Shown one piece after another: positions 19,471 to 28,275 of a DNA stretch of 64,000 nucleotides. The translations under genes were made by a program, and so were the position numbers. Origin of the DNA: an uncultured Sphingomonadales bacterium (GTDB taxonomy: Bacteria; Pseudomonadota; Alphaproteobacteria; Sphingomonadales; Sphingomonadaceae). The stretch lies in NCBI GenBank assembly GCA_903832325.1, contig CAILBC010000025.1, forward strand, positions 53,609 to 117,608, read 5' to 3'. Positions within the stretch are counted from its first letter, which is position 1. Every line of letters begins with the position of its first letter. The notes under the pieces are model-generated. The model ran no database searches and was not told the origin of the DNA. It saw nothing but the letters and a program-made list of their open reading frames with translations.

Positions 19471-19510
19471 AAAAGGGGGCCGTCCCTTTGCGGAACGGCC
19501 CCCGGTTTTG
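19470..19510. terminator. Bidirectional intrinsic terminator
   Basis: GGGGGCCGT and ACGGCCCCC form a 9-bp perfect stem (19475-19483 with 19495-19503). A run of A on the left and TTTT on the right serve both strands. It lies between the convergent sulfotransferase and TonB-receptor genes. Confidence 0.85.
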
Positions 19511-19539
19511 CGTGGCGAGGCGCGCAGCGCGCCTGACGA

Positions 19540-22047
19540 TCAGAACGTTTTGGACAATTCGATGCCGGCGCGGCGCGGTGTCAGCACGCTTTGGGTGTAG
19601 AAGCGCGAGGCAAAGCCATTATCGATGATGCGGTTGCTGAGATTGTTGCCGACGCCGGTGATGGCATATTTGTCGAACAGATTGTCGGCGTAGATTTTCA
19701 CGAGGAAGCCCTGATCGACGAATTTGTAGCCGATCGATGCCTGGCTGGTGACGTAGGCGGCCAGAGTCTGGCCAAAACCCTGGTTGCCCGGGCGCGAGAG
19801 GACATTGCCGTTATAAGTGCCCGACATGTTGAAATTCAGGCGATCGGCGCCGACGGGCACTTCATAATCGACATCGAGCGTGCCCGAATTCTTGGCCGAA
19901 CCGGGCAGGCGATCACCAGCGAGTGCGGTCGTGGTGAAATAGCCGCCGTTGCCATAGTGGATCAGGCCGGGCACATCCTGCGTGAGGTGGGCATCGTTGT
20001 AGGAATAGTTGCCGCTGAGCGTGAAGCCTTCGACGGGCTTGGCAACGAAGGACAATTCGACGCCCTTGGACACGGCCTTGCCGCCGTTGACCTTGATGCC
20101 GATGGCGCCGTTTGCGGTTACGCCGGCAAGCTGGATGCCGCTCCAGTTGATCGAGTAGGCCGCGATCGAGCCGCGCAGCTTTCCACCGAACAGGGCGTAG
20201 CGGATGCCGATTTCCTTGTTGTAGGTGGTATCGGGCTGGAACGACTGTTCGTTGGGCAGTGCGCAGAGGTTCTGCTTCTTGGGATCGAGCACGGGCGGGC
20301 ACGGCGCGACATTGTTTACCCCGCCAAGGCGATAGCCCTTTGAAAAGGTGAAATAGGTGAGCAGGGCGCTGCTGAATTTGTACGAGGTGTTGAATTTCCA
20401 GACGGCGCCGGATTTTGACGTTTCACCCGTGGCGCCCTTGTAGGGCACGGTGGGATAAGGGGCGAAGAGCGGCAGAGTCTGGCCACCATCGACAACCGCC
20501 TTGTACGAGAAATAGCGGCCGCCGCCGGTGAGCTGGAATTTCGGGGTGAGATTGATCGTGGCTTCGCCGAAGACGGCTTTTTCTTCATTCGAACTGCGCA
20601 CGTAGGAGGCATATTCCCACTCATCGGGACGGTCGATCCCGGCGAACGCGGGATAGCCGGGAACGACTTCGTGGTAATTGGCGGCGTAGCGCATCTTGTT
20701 GTAGAAGCCGCCGAGCGTCCAGTTCACCGGGCCGCCGTGTTTCGACACGAGGCGCATTTCCTCGTTGAACTGGGTGCGGCTGGTATTTTGCAGATTGTAG
20801 CTGGTGAACGCCGGGAACTGTTCGTAGCCATAATTGAGATCGAGCAGCAGATCGGTGTTGTCACCCTGGTTGAAGGTTTTCTGCTTGGTCCAGGCGGTAT
20901 CGGACACGAACTGCGCAAAGTGGCCGAGGTCTGCTTCGAGTTCGAGCGAGTAGAGATCGGCGGTGCGGTGGCTGGGTTCGATGTAGCGCTTTGACGCTTC
21001 GTAGCGGCCGGTGCCGAGCACGCCGCCACTGTTGATCTGATCGCCGTTGGTTTCGGTGAACTGGTGCGCCCAGGTCAGATAGGCGCGCAGGCCTTCGACC
21101 GGGAACAGGCCGAGGGTGTGGCGCATCGAAAAGGTGTTTTCGTAGTTGGCGCCTTTGAACGTGTGGACATTGGCGGCAAGCTGGGCCGGGGTGGCATTGT
21201 TGGTGCCCCAACCGGCCGGGGCCTGGCCGGTGACCGGATCGACGCCGATGACCGAACTGCTGTAAGGCGCGTGGAGCGAGGCGCCCTGGGTGGTGTAATC
21301 GCCGACCGGGCCGCCGGGCTGCGGATTGGAAATGCCGGGTTTGTTGACGAGGCCGACATAGTCGATGAAGCCCGGATTGTCCCAATATCCGGCCGACGAG
21401 CGCAGTGCGACTTTGCCGGGGATCAGCGGGATGTTGATCGTGGCCTCGACATTGGCGCCGAGCGTATGCGCGTGGCTTTCGCCGAACAGGCGCATATCGG
21501 CCGAGCCCTCCCATTTGTTGGCATTGGGACGGTTGGGCAGGTAGCGGATCGCGCCGGCGAGCGTGCCTTCGCCATAGAGCGTGCCCTGGGGCCCGAGCAG
21601 CGTTTCGACGCGGGCAATGTCCATGAACTTGAAATCGGCATAGATCGGCGTTTCGCCGAGATAGATTGCCAGTGCGTTGTCGTAGTTCTTGCCTGCCGAC
21701 GACGTGTCATCGGCGGCGAGGCCGCGCATGATGATCGTGCCGTTGCCCGAGGGGCCGGTATCCTTGATCGTGAGGCCGGGCGTGATCGCGCCGAGTGCAC
21801 GCACATCATCGATGTGGCGATCCTGCAGGGCCTGCGAGGAAACCGCGCTGAGGTTGATCGGCACGTCCTGCAGCGAGGTCGAACGGCGGGTGGCGGTGAC
21901 AACGATGGTCTGTTCGTTCGAAGAGGCCGTGGCAGGCGCCGGAGCCGTGTCTCCGGCTGCATCAGCCGCATGGGCGGCAACCGGCCCGAGGCCGAGAAGG
22001 ACTGTGGCGGACAACAGCGCCGCGCGCATGGAAACCCGGTTTTTCAT
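19540..22047 (-). CDS. TonB-dependent outer-membrane receptor
   Basis: An 835-residue receptor: signal peptide (residues 1-28, ending AAHAA), a TonB-box-like segment TIVVTATRR, an N-terminal plug (about 50-170, with VRALGAITPGLTIKDTG and MRGLAADD) and a 22-strand-type beta-barrel that ends in a C-terminal Phe (ELSKTF), the signal for BAM assembly. It imports a ligand using TonB energy; the ligand cannot be deduced, although sphingomonads use many such receptors for organic substrates. The start at 22047 is supported by GAGGG upstream and by the signal peptide; upstream in-frame ATGs to 22200 would hide it. Single gene ending at the bidirectional terminator. Confidence 0.92.
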   Translation of the reverse strand: MKNRVSMRAALLSATVLLGLGPVAAHAADAAGDTAPAPATASSNEQTIVVTATRRSTSLQDVPINLSAVSSQALQDRHIDDVRALGAITPGLTIKDTGPSGNGTIIMRGLAADDTSSAGKNYDNALAIYLGETPIYADFKFMDIARVETLLGPQGTLYGEGTLAGAIRYLPNRPNANKWEGSADMRLFGESHAHTLGANVEATINIPLIPGKVALRSSAGYWDNPGFIDYVGLVNKPGISNPQPGGPVGDYTTQGASLHAPYSSSVIGVDPVTGQAPAGWGTNNATPAQLAANVHTFKGANYENTFSMRHTLGLFPVEGLRAYLTWAHQFTETNGDQINSGGVLGTGRYEASKRYIEPSHRTADLYSLELEADLGHFAQFVSDTAWTKQKTFNQGDNTDLLLDLNYGYEQFPAFTSYNLQNTSRTQFNEEMRLVSKHGGPVNWTLGGFYNKMRYAANYHEVVPGYPAFAGIDRPDEWEYASYVRSSNEEKAVFGEATINLTPKFQLTGGGRYFSYKAVVDGGQTLPLFAPYPTVPYKGATGETSKSGAVWKFNTSYKFSSALLTYFTFSKGYRLGGVNNVAPCPPVLDPKKQNLCALPNEQSFQPDTTYNKEIGIRYALFGGKLRGSIAAYSINWSGIQLAGVTANGAIGIKVNGGKAVSKGVELSFVAKPVEGFTLSGNYSYNDAHLTQDVPGLIHYGNGGYFTTTALAGDRLPGSAKNSGTLDVDYEVPVGADRLNFNMSGTYNGNVLSRPGNQGFGQTLAAYVTSQASIGYKFVDQGFLVKIYADNLFDKYAITGVGNNLSNRIIDNGFASRFYTQSVLTPRRAGIELSKTF

Positions 22048-22378
22048 TCGACCCTCATTCGGTACGTGTTCAAATTCCCCCCGCCAGTCTCCCACGCTCT
22101 TGGTTTGGCGTCGGTCGCTGGCGGCCTTCCATCGGCATGAGAACGGCCCCGCGCGCACGGCGGGCCGGGACCTGCCGACGGTAAAGCCTATGGGAAGCAA
22201 TCGGATAAGTGCCTATGCGGTGTTTGGCGTACATGGCCCGGTGGCGGGCGGTGCTGGCACCAAAGGGCAGGCAACGGGCGCAGGCGCATAACCACGCCAA
22301 AGTTTGGCCCGGCGAATCAGCAAATTGGGGGGTGAGCGCGGGGCGCAGGCGAGCCATGGTGGCCCGCGCGAGGGTGAA
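22048..22378. other. Intergenic region upstream of the TonB receptor
   Basis: This 331-bp stretch must contain the receptor's promoter, on the minus strand. I checked it for a cobalamin-type riboswitch or Fur-like palindrome and see neither. Short open frames exist on both strands but have no Shine-Dalgarno site or recognisable content. Confidence 0.5.
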
Positions 22379-22454
22379 TGGTGGGCGGTGACGGGCTCGA
22401 ACCGCCGACCCTCTCGGTGTAAACGAGATGCTCTACCAACTGAGCTAACCGCCC
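22379..22454 (-). tRNA. tRNA-Val (anticodon UAC)
   Basis: The minus strand folds as a full cloverleaf: acceptor GGGCGGT/ACCGCCC, D arm with AGCTCAGTTGGTAGAGC, anticodon stem TCTCG/CGAGA with loop TTTACAC giving anticodon TAC, and T arm GGCGGTTCGAGCCCGTC. The discriminator is A and CCA is encoded (22379-22381). Confidence 0.97.
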
Positions 22455-22525
22455 GGAATTATCGGCCCACTACAGCACCGGGCGTGTGGGTCAAGGCCGG
22501 TGGTTTGTCCGGGCGGTGGGCGGGA

Positions 22526-23650
22526 TCAGAACGCGGTGGGGTTGAGCGGGCCCTGTTGCGAGCCGACCCATTCGCGCCAGAGCAACATCAGGACCGCGAC
22601 CAGCGCCGGGCCGACGACGAGGCCGATGAGACCCCAGGCCTCGATTCCGCCAAGAATGCCGAGCAGCACGAGCAGGAAGGGCAGGCGCGTGGCATCGCCG
22701 ATCATCACCGGGCGGACAAAGTGATCGGCGATGAAGATGACCACTGCAGCGATCACCGCGACGATGCCGGCAGCGAGCATATGGCCGGCCGCAGCGAGCA
22801 GGGCCGCGGCAATGCCTGCCGCAAGGACAGAGCCGAGCGGAATGACCGAGAGCAGACCGGTGAGCAGGCCGAGCAGGGCTGCATGGGGTGCGCCGGCGAG
22901 TTCATAGACCAGCCCGAGCAGCACGCCTTCGCCAAAACCGACGACGACCAGGCCGTTGACCGTACCGCGCACGGCATGGAGCGCCTGCGTTGCAACATTG
23001 ACCCCGGCGGTGCCGAACGCGCGATGGCAGCCGACGCGAAGGCTTGCCGCGACACGTGCGCCATCGCGCAGGAGGAAGAAGAGGATCACCAGCAGGAAAA
23101 TGCCGATCAGAACGCGGTGGAGCACGAGCCCGATGAGGTGCTCGCCCTGGTTGAGCGGTGATCCACCGGCGGCACCGGGCAAATGCAGATTGCCGAAGGC
23201 TTCGGGTGTGGCGAGATGGGTTTGCCACCAGGCGGCGAGGGCCGCGCCCGCCGGCAAGTGGGGCACGAATTCGGGCATGGGCAGGCCGTGAGCGCGCACT
23301 TCGATTGCCCATTGGAGCAGGAAACGGCCATCATTGGCGATAGCCATGGTGACCATGACCAGTGGCAGCACGAAAAACAGCATGACCGTGAGCGTGAACA
23401 GTGCCGGCCAGAAGAAATCCGCGCCGCCGGGCCAGAGCGTGATTGCGCGTTCGCGCCAGGGCCAGAGCGAGATTGCCAGGATGATCGCCCAGCCGATCGC
23501 GGGCAGGAACACGCGCAGAGTCCAGAGACCGAGCATGACGCAGAGCGCGAGGCCAAGCAGGCCGGCGCGGCGCTGGGCTGCGGTCCAGGGATCGCCTTCG
23601 ACGCGGGTGAAAGTTCCGGGCGGCTGGATCGGGGGGGATGTTTCGGACAT
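22526..23650 (-). CDS. AI-2E family (PerM/TqsA-like) transporter
   Basis: The 374-residue protein shows the AI-2E family layout: paired helices near residues 28-65 and 80-108, a long extramembrane loop with little hydrophobicity (about 110-175), then five to six helices (about 178-360) containing GLVVVGFGEGVLLGLVYELAG and GLLTGLLSVIPLGSVLAAG. Family members transport the autoinducer AI-2, sodium/protons or unknown solutes; the substrate cannot be assigned. Minus-strand gene between tRNA-Val and the GGDEF-EAL gene, transcribed away from the latter. Confidence 0.9.
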   Translation of the reverse strand: MSETSPPIQPPGTFTRVEGDPWTAAQRRAGLLGLALCVMLGLWTLRVFLPAIGWAIILAISLWPWRERAITLWPGGADFFWPALFTLTVMLFFVLPLVMVTMAIANDGRFLLQWAIEVRAHGLPMPEFVPHLPAGAALAAWWQTHLATPEAFGNLHLPGAAGGSPLNQGEHLIGLVLHRVLIGIFLLVILFFLLRDGARVAASLRVGCHRAFGTAGVNVATQALHAVRGTVNGLVVVGFGEGVLLGLVYELAGAPHAALLGLLTGLLSVIPLGSVLAAGIAAALLAAAGHMLAAGIVAVIAAVVIFIADHFVRPVMIGDATRLPFLLVLLGILGGIEAWGLIGLVVGPALVAVLMLLWREWVGSQQGPLNPTAF

Positions 23651-23808
23651 GGAGCAGCGGAATTACGCCAAAACGGCACCGATTGCCAGTTCGTTGCCGG
23701 CCACTGGTCGATGCGCGACATCATCTTAGCAAAAACTTAGCGTGCGGCAGGTAGACGGTAGGGACGTGCGGGCTTTCACCGGACCGCGTAAACGGGCAGC
23801 TGGATACA

Positions 23809-26031
23809 TTGGGCGAAAGGACAATTCTGGCCGGAAAATCGCGCAAGCGGCAGCTTCTGCTGCCGATTGCGGCGATGACACTGGGGGCGCTGCTGCTTCT
23901 GGTGGGACTGGCGATGTTTCTGGTCGACCAGTTTGACGATACGGCCGTGACGCGCGAGCAGCGCGTGGTGGAAAGCGGGTTTGCCCAGCAATTGCGGCAG
24001 TTTGACGCGCTGATCGTGCCGCAGGTGAATTGGGACAAGGCGGTCGAAAAAGTGGACCGCACGCTGGACATGGCCTTTGCCGACCTGGATTTCGGCAACC
24101 AGCTTTATACCTTCGACGGGTTTACCCATACGTTCTTTGTCGATGGCGACGAGCGGGTGACTTATGCCTATGTCTATGGGCAGCATCTGGACCCGGTGCA
24201 GTTTGAACCGTTTCGCGCGGTGACGCGGCAATTGTTGCGCCCGATCCGCGAGGCCGAGGCGCGCCGTGGACCGATCCGGCCCCATGCCCAGGGCAAAGGG
24301 CCGATCACGCGGCCAATCCAGGCCAACGGGATCGCGCGGATAAACGGCAAAGCCTATGTGATCATGGCCAGCCTGGTGCAGCCCGATCTGGGCTATGTGC
24401 AGCCAAAGGGGCCGCGCGCCACCGTGGTGATCAACGCCATGCCGATCGACCGCACGATGCTGAATGCGTTTGCGGCGCGCTATCTGCTGGACAGGCTGGA
24501 TCTGGTCGCTGCGCCCGAGGTGAACCGCGACCGTGCCTATCTGCCCCTGAAGGCCCCCGACGGGGCGGTGGTGGCCGCGCTCAGCTGGGTGCCGCGCAAG
24601 CCGGGAACCGCGCTGTTGCATGCGATGATGATGCCGCTGACCGCGGCGATTGCGCTGCTCGCGTTGGTCAGCTGGACGATCGTGCGGCGCAGCGCGGTGA
24701 TTGTTGACGAGCTGATTGCCAGCGAAATGCGCGCCAAGCATCTGGCCTATCACGACACGTTGACGCGCCTGCCCAACCGCGCACTGCTGTTTGAACGGTT
24801 GCGCGGGCTGTTGGCCGCGCTATCGCCGCGATGGCCGCTGCTGGGCATGCTGTGCATCGATCTGGACCGGTTCAAGGAAGTGAACGACACGCTGGGCCAC
24901 CAGGCCGGCGACGAATTGCTTAAAGTGATGGCCGACCGGCTGCGTGCGCTGGCGCGCGACGAACACCATGCCTTTACCGCGCGGCTGGGCGGGGACGAAT
25001 TCGTGCTGGTGGCGCTGGCTACCGACCGCGACGCGATCGACAGCCTGGCGCAGCGCTGTCTGGCCGCGCTGTTGACGCCGGTAGACAGTGAATTCGGCCG
25101 GTTGGACGTGGGCTGTTCGATCGGCATCGCGATGATCGACGGCAGTGTTGGCGAACCGTCGCTGGCGCTGCGCCAGGCCGACCTGGCGCTGTATCGCGCC
25201 AAGGCACGGGGGCGCGGCTGCGTGACATTTTACGAGCCCGAGATGGAGGCCGCATTTCAATCGCGAAGGGTGCTGGAAACCAGCCTGCGCGCGGCGCTGG
25301 AGAGCAGTGCGTTTCACATGGTCTATCAGCCCCAGGTTGATGCCGGGGGGACGGTGCGCGCCTATGAAGCGTTGCTGCGGTGGGATCATCCTGAGCATGG
25401 CGCCATTTCGCCGGCGAGTTTCATACCGCTGGCGGAGGAATGCGGGCTGATTCTGGGCATTGGGGAATTTGTGCTGCGCCAGGTCTTTGCCGAAACAAAC
25501 GCCTGGGCCGGTGTGCGCGTGGCAATCAATGTTTCGGCGATCCAGATGCGGGCGCCAGGGTTTGCGGCAAAGCTGGTGCAGATTGCCGCCTGGGCCGGGA
25601 TCGATCCGGCGCGGTATGACATCGAGCTGACCGAAACGGCGCTGCTGACCGATACGCCGGCGACCAACGAGAACTTTTCGGTGCTGAAGCGGATGGGGTT
25701 TGCCATCGTGCTGGACGATTTTGGCACCGGCAATTCATCGTTGAGCCTGCTGCACCGGTTTCGCGTCGACAAGATCAAGATCGACCGCAGCTTTGTGGCC
25801 GATCTGGGCCAGAGCATCGAGGCGGAGACGCTGGTGGGCGCGATTGTCAAGCTGGCGCGCAGTTTCCATCTGGGCGTGATTGCCGAAGGTGTCGAAACCG
25901 AAGCGCAGAAGCGGCTGCTGATTGCTGCAGGATGCGAGGAATTCCAGGGCTTTCTGACCGGACGGCCGGTGCCGGCGCGCAGCATTGCCGAAGTGCTGAG
26001 GCCGAAGCAGGGCGAGCAACGCCGCGCGTGA
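23809..26031 (+). CDS. CHASE4-GGDEF-EAL c-di-GMP signalling protein
   Basis: A 740-residue membrane protein with a TM helix (about 15-40), a periplasmic CHASE4-like sensor (about 45-265, including PQVNWDKAVEKVD), a second TM (about 268-292), a GGDEF domain with an intact active-site loop (RLGGDEFVLV) and an EAL domain whose catalytic signature reads YEALLRW, with DDFGTGNSSL and IAEGVETEAQ conserved. It could both make and degrade cyclic di-GMP. The start is uncertain: no ATG fits, and I use the TTG at 23809; the region AAAGGACA just downstream might serve a non-ATG start a few codons later. It is divergent from the AI-2E transporter. Confidence 0.92.
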   Translation: MGERTILAGKSRKRQLLLPIAAMTLGALLLLVGLAMFLVDQFDDTAVTREQRVVESGFAQQLRQFDALIVPQVNWDKAVEKVDRTLDMAFADLDFGNQLYTFDGFTHTFFVDGDERVTYAYVYGQHLDPVQFEPFRAVTRQLLRPIREAEARRGPIRPHAQGKGPITRPIQANGIARINGKAYVIMASLVQPDLGYVQPKGPRATVVINAMPIDRTMLNAFAARYLLDRLDLVAAPEVNRDRAYLPLKAPDGAVVAALSWVPRKPGTALLHAMMMPLTAAIALLALVSWTIVRRSAVIVDELIASEMRAKHLAYHDTLTRLPNRALLFERLRGLLAALSPRWPLLGMLCIDLDRFKEVNDTLGHQAGDELLKVMADRLRALARDEHHAFTARLGGDEFVLVALATDRDAIDSLAQRCLAALLTPVDSEFGRLDVGCSIGIAMIDGSVGEPSLALRQADLALYRAKARGRGCVTFYEPEMEAAFQSRRVLETSLRAALESSAFHMVYQPQVDAGGTVRAYEALLRWDHPEHGAISPASFIPLAEECGLILGIGEFVLRQVFAETNAWAGVRVAINVSAIQMRAPGFAAKLVQIAAWAGIDPARYDIELTETALLTDTPATNENFSVLKRMGFAIVLDDFGTGNSSLSLLHRFRVDKIKIDRSFVADLGQSIEAETLVGAIVKLARSFHLGVIAEGVETEAQKRLLIAAGCEEFQGFLTGRPVPARSIAEVLRPKQGEQRRA

Positions 26032-26165
26032 CGGCGGGGCGTGGAAGGGACCGGAAGCGCGCCAGGCGGCCGATTGCGCCAGAATGCCGCGCCCGCCAGG
26101 GTATGTTGCGAACCAGATCATGCCGGGCTGCAAATGGCCGCACCCCGAACTGAATCTCAACACAC

Positions 26166-26210
26166 CCTGGACTGTGATGGCGTTTCGCTGAAACATCATC
26201 ACAGTCCAGG
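26166..26210. repeat. Long perfect hairpin (REP-like or terminator)
   Basis: Arms CCTGGACTGTGATG (26166-26179) and CATCACAGTCCAGG (26197-26210) pair perfectly over 14 bp, and an inner stem GTTTC/GAAAC closes a 3-nt loop. TCTTTGTTGT follows. It stands 135 bp after the GGDEF-EAL stop, so it may be a terminator, but its symmetry also fits a REP-type palindromic element. The rest of 26032-26325 holds nothing else I can name. Confidence 0.7.
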
Positions 26211-26325
26211 TCTTTGTTGTCGGAGGATGTTTTGGCAAAACCGGCACCCACTTTCTGCCATCACGCCATAGACAGGCGAGGAAAGCCGGGGGGCTGTCCT
26301 CAACACGGGAGGGCGAGGATCGATC

Positions 26326-26700
26326 ATGCCAGTGCCGCGCGATACCCGGCGCGTGCCCATTGTCGGGGCGCGAGACGCAGAAGCAGAGCCCACGGGGCGA
26401 TGCCATGTTGCCATTGGCAAAGCCCGGGGCGATACACCTTTGCCCTGCGGCCGCCATGCCCTGTCTGACCCGACATCGCTGGCGCCGATCGCGCTGACGA
26501 TCGTGGCCGGACTGCTGATTATCGGCGGCAGTCTGGTGGTGAAGGGCAAAGACCCGGACGTGCTGACCGGGGCGCCGGCGCGCGGCCGGCGCGCGAAGCG
26601 GCGGGCGCTGCGCAGGCGGCGGCTGATCGGGTGGGCGCTGGTTGCGGCCGGGGTCGGGTGCCTTTTGCTGATGGGCCTGGGTGTTCCGTTCCTTTCGTGA
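26326..26700 (+). CDS. Small two-TM membrane protein
   Basis: A 124-residue product with a polar N-terminal half, a TM helix (about residues 54-70, LAPIALTIVAGLLIIGGSLV), a strongly basic loop (RGRRAKRRALRRRR) and a second TM (about 100-122). No family is recognised. GAGGGCGAGG lies ahead of the ATG. It sits between the GGDEF-EAL gene and the leftward prophage genes and is convergent with the latter, so it probably marks the chromosomal side of the left prophage boundary. Confidence 0.5.
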   Translation: MPVPRDTRRVPIVGARDAEAEPTGRCHVAIGKARGDTPLPCGRHALSDPTSLAPIALTIVAGLLIIGGSLVVKGKDPDVLTGAPARGRRAKRRALRRRRLIGWALVAAGVGCLLLMGLGVPFLS

Positions 26701-26712
26701 GCGGGCGGGAAG

Positions 26713-27102
26713 TCAGAGCCAGTTGGCGCGAAATCGGCGGGTTGCTTCAGCCGGGCTGAAACCGAGCCAGCGATCGGGATCACCAAAGCGCACCGCAACC
26801 ACCGCGGCAGTGCCGGGCGCGCGCTGGGCAAGGCGCAGCGCGGCGGCGCGCGCGCGCGCATCGCAGGCCTGTGTGAAAGCGGGGCCCACTGCCTGTTTGC
26901 GCAGCGCATCAAGCGCATCGAAGGTGGCGGCGCCGTGTGCGCTGTCGGGGTGCCATTGCAAATGGCCAGGCCCCGGGCCGGTGCGCGACAAGGCCAGGCG
27001 GACATCAATGCTGTCCAGACCTGCAACGAGGGTGCGCGCAGCGGCAGCGCGATGCCACGGACGGCGCGGCCGGCGCGGCCGGCGCAAAGATTGATCGGAC
27101 AT
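26713..27102 (-). CDS. Hypothetical protein downstream of the prophage repressor
   Basis: The 129-residue product has a very basic N-terminus (SLRRPRRPRRPWHR) followed by a compact Ala-rich, mostly helical region and ends RRFRANWL. No family is recognised. It is transcribed in the same direction as the repressor, 89 bp beyond it. The gap contains an operator-like palindrome (27149-27161) that resembles the repressor's own sites, suggesting it is part of the prophage lysogenic unit and may be under the same control. A shadow frame cannot be ruled out, since this GC-rich region has open frames on both strands. Confidence 0.5.
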   Translation of the reverse strand: MSDQSLRRPRRPRRPWHRAAAARTLVAGLDSIDVRLALSRTGPGPGHLQWHPDSAHGAATFDALDALRKQAVGPAFTQACDARARAAALRLAQRAPGTAAVVAVRFGDPDRWLGFSPAEATRRFRANWL

Positions 27103-27148
27103 GGCAGCACAGATCCCGGCATCACCAGCGATGCCCGTGAAATATCCG

Positions 27149-27161
27149 ATAATCAGATTAT
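27149..27161. promoter_or_regulatory. Candidate repressor operator
   Basis: ATAATC-A-GATTAT is a 13-bp near-perfect palindrome in an AT-rich patch. It shares the core TCAGATTAT with sites in the main regulatory region at 27998-28007, and a related TCAGATAAC overlaps the repressor stop at 27192. Confidence 0.5.
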
Positions 27162-27191
27162 TTCAATCGCACCCCGATCTGTTGGCAAAGA

Positions 27192-27896
27192 TCAGATAAC
27201 CGGTGCGCTTTTCCAGACGACTTTGCCGAGCACCGAAAAATCATCGTCGCTGACCATGAACGGCTGATGCGCCGGATTGGTGGAGCAGGGTTCGAAGCGG
27301 GCAGGATCGCGTCGATAGCGTTTCACCGTTGCCTCACCCGTGCTGTTGGCGATGAGGAATACGCCACCGGGTGCCAATTCCTTTTGCCGGGCATCGACCA
27401 GGATGAGGCCGCCATCTTCGATGAGGAGGTCCATCGAATCGCCAATGACCGCGATTCCGAATACACCTGGCCCCGAGAGCCGTGCAGGGACCGGCATATG
27501 GCCCAACGGCAGCTCCACAGCCTCTCTCCAGCGGCCGGCGCCGGCAATGCCAATGACCGGAACGATACCGTAATCAGGGGCGCCACCGTAACCATTGCCA
27601 GATGAGGTCCCCGATGAGGTGAATTCGAAGCCATCGGTGGGTGGGCTTTCGCGGAGCCGTGCACTGGCGATTTCGGGATTGCGGCCGATGGAGGCCGAAC
27701 CCGGCGGCGCGCGATCATCCAGCCCGAGAAGCGCGTAGATGGCCGCCGCCTCATCGACCGTGACGCGCCGTTTTCCGGCCAGCAGCGCCGAAACGGCAGA
27801 CTGGCCGGGAAAGCCGAGCGCGCTGGCCAGGGTGGCCTGGCTGATAGCGCGCGCCTTCATCGCCTGGCGCACGAGCTGGACATCGAATGCACGCAT
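27192..27896 (-). CDS. LexA/CI-like S24 prophage repressor
   Basis: The 234-residue protein has an N-terminal helix-turn-helix (about residues 17-46, ISQATLASALGFPGQSAVSA) and a C-terminal S24 peptidase domain with catalytic Ser154 in IGDSMD and Lys192 in ATVKRYRR, 38 residues apart as in LexA. An Ala120-Gly121 pair in GIAGAGR lies 33 residues before the Ser, the usual self-cleavage position. It should therefore hold the prophage silent and be cleaved with RecA after DNA damage. It is divergent from the late operon across a 379-bp region with matching palindromes. No cro-like or integrase gene accompanies it. Confidence 0.92.
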   Translation of the reverse strand: MRAFDVQLVRQAMKARAISQATLASALGFPGQSAVSALLAGKRRVTVDEAAAIYALLGLDDRAPPGSASIGRNPEIASARLRESPPTDGFEFTSSGTSSGNGYGGAPDYGIVPVIGIAGAGRWREAVELPLGHMPVPARLSGPGVFGIAVIGDSMDLLIEDGGLILVDARQKELAPGGVFLIANSTGEATVKRYRRDPARFEPCSTNPAHQPFMVSDDDFSVLGKVVWKSAPVI

Positions 27897-28275
27897 GGGG
27901 TGGGCCTTGTGCGGGTGGAAAGCAGTGCAATATCAGATTGTGGTTAATCTGAAAAGTGAATTATATCCAATTTCGGTCTAGTTGTTATATCCGTTTTTCA
28001 GATTATCCGTTAGGTGAGCTTTATGCAGCCCACGCCATCGAGTCGCCCCTTCCCCCCAGCTGGCGACAATGGCCGACGCGGCATCGACCGCGTCCCGCGC
28101 CGGCATCAGCATGCCGGACCGGGCTGCCCAGCAGGCCGCAACCCCCCTTTGCGGTGCCTGCCCGACCTGGCGGTGGGTGTGCCCTGACGGCGCCCCACCG
28201 CCACTTTCGCCCGTGACATCTGCCCCTTTGAGCGCCCGCTGAACGGGCCCATCCAGTCGGGAGTTTGCGATTTTG
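27897..28275. promoter_or_regulatory. Divergent prophage control region with operator palindromes
   Basis: A 379-bp region between the repressor and the late operon. The AT-rich part (27930-28010) contains TCAGATT-N6-AATCTGA (27933-27952), a perfect 7-bp inverted repeat, a TCAGATTATC half-site (27998-28007) and a direct repeat of TTATATCC (27961-27968 and 27985-27992). These are plausible repressor operators and promoters for both directions. The GC-rich rest (28011-28275) has short open frames, such as 28069-28242 (57 codons), without a good ribosome site; I leave them unannotated. Confidence 0.7.

Noticed and set aside
22048..22378. Riboswitch upstream of the TonB receptor
   Set aside because: No cobalamin or other conserved aptamer motif can be seen on the minus strand.
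25735..26457. 240-codon minus-strand frame over the end of the GGDEF-EAL gene
   Set aside because: It crosses a good EAL domain and the hairpin at 26166; composition is shadow-like.
28069..28242. 57-codon frame in the prophage control region (possible Cro-like gene)
   Set aside because: No Shine-Dalgarno site, no HTH pattern and a Pro/Ala-rich product.
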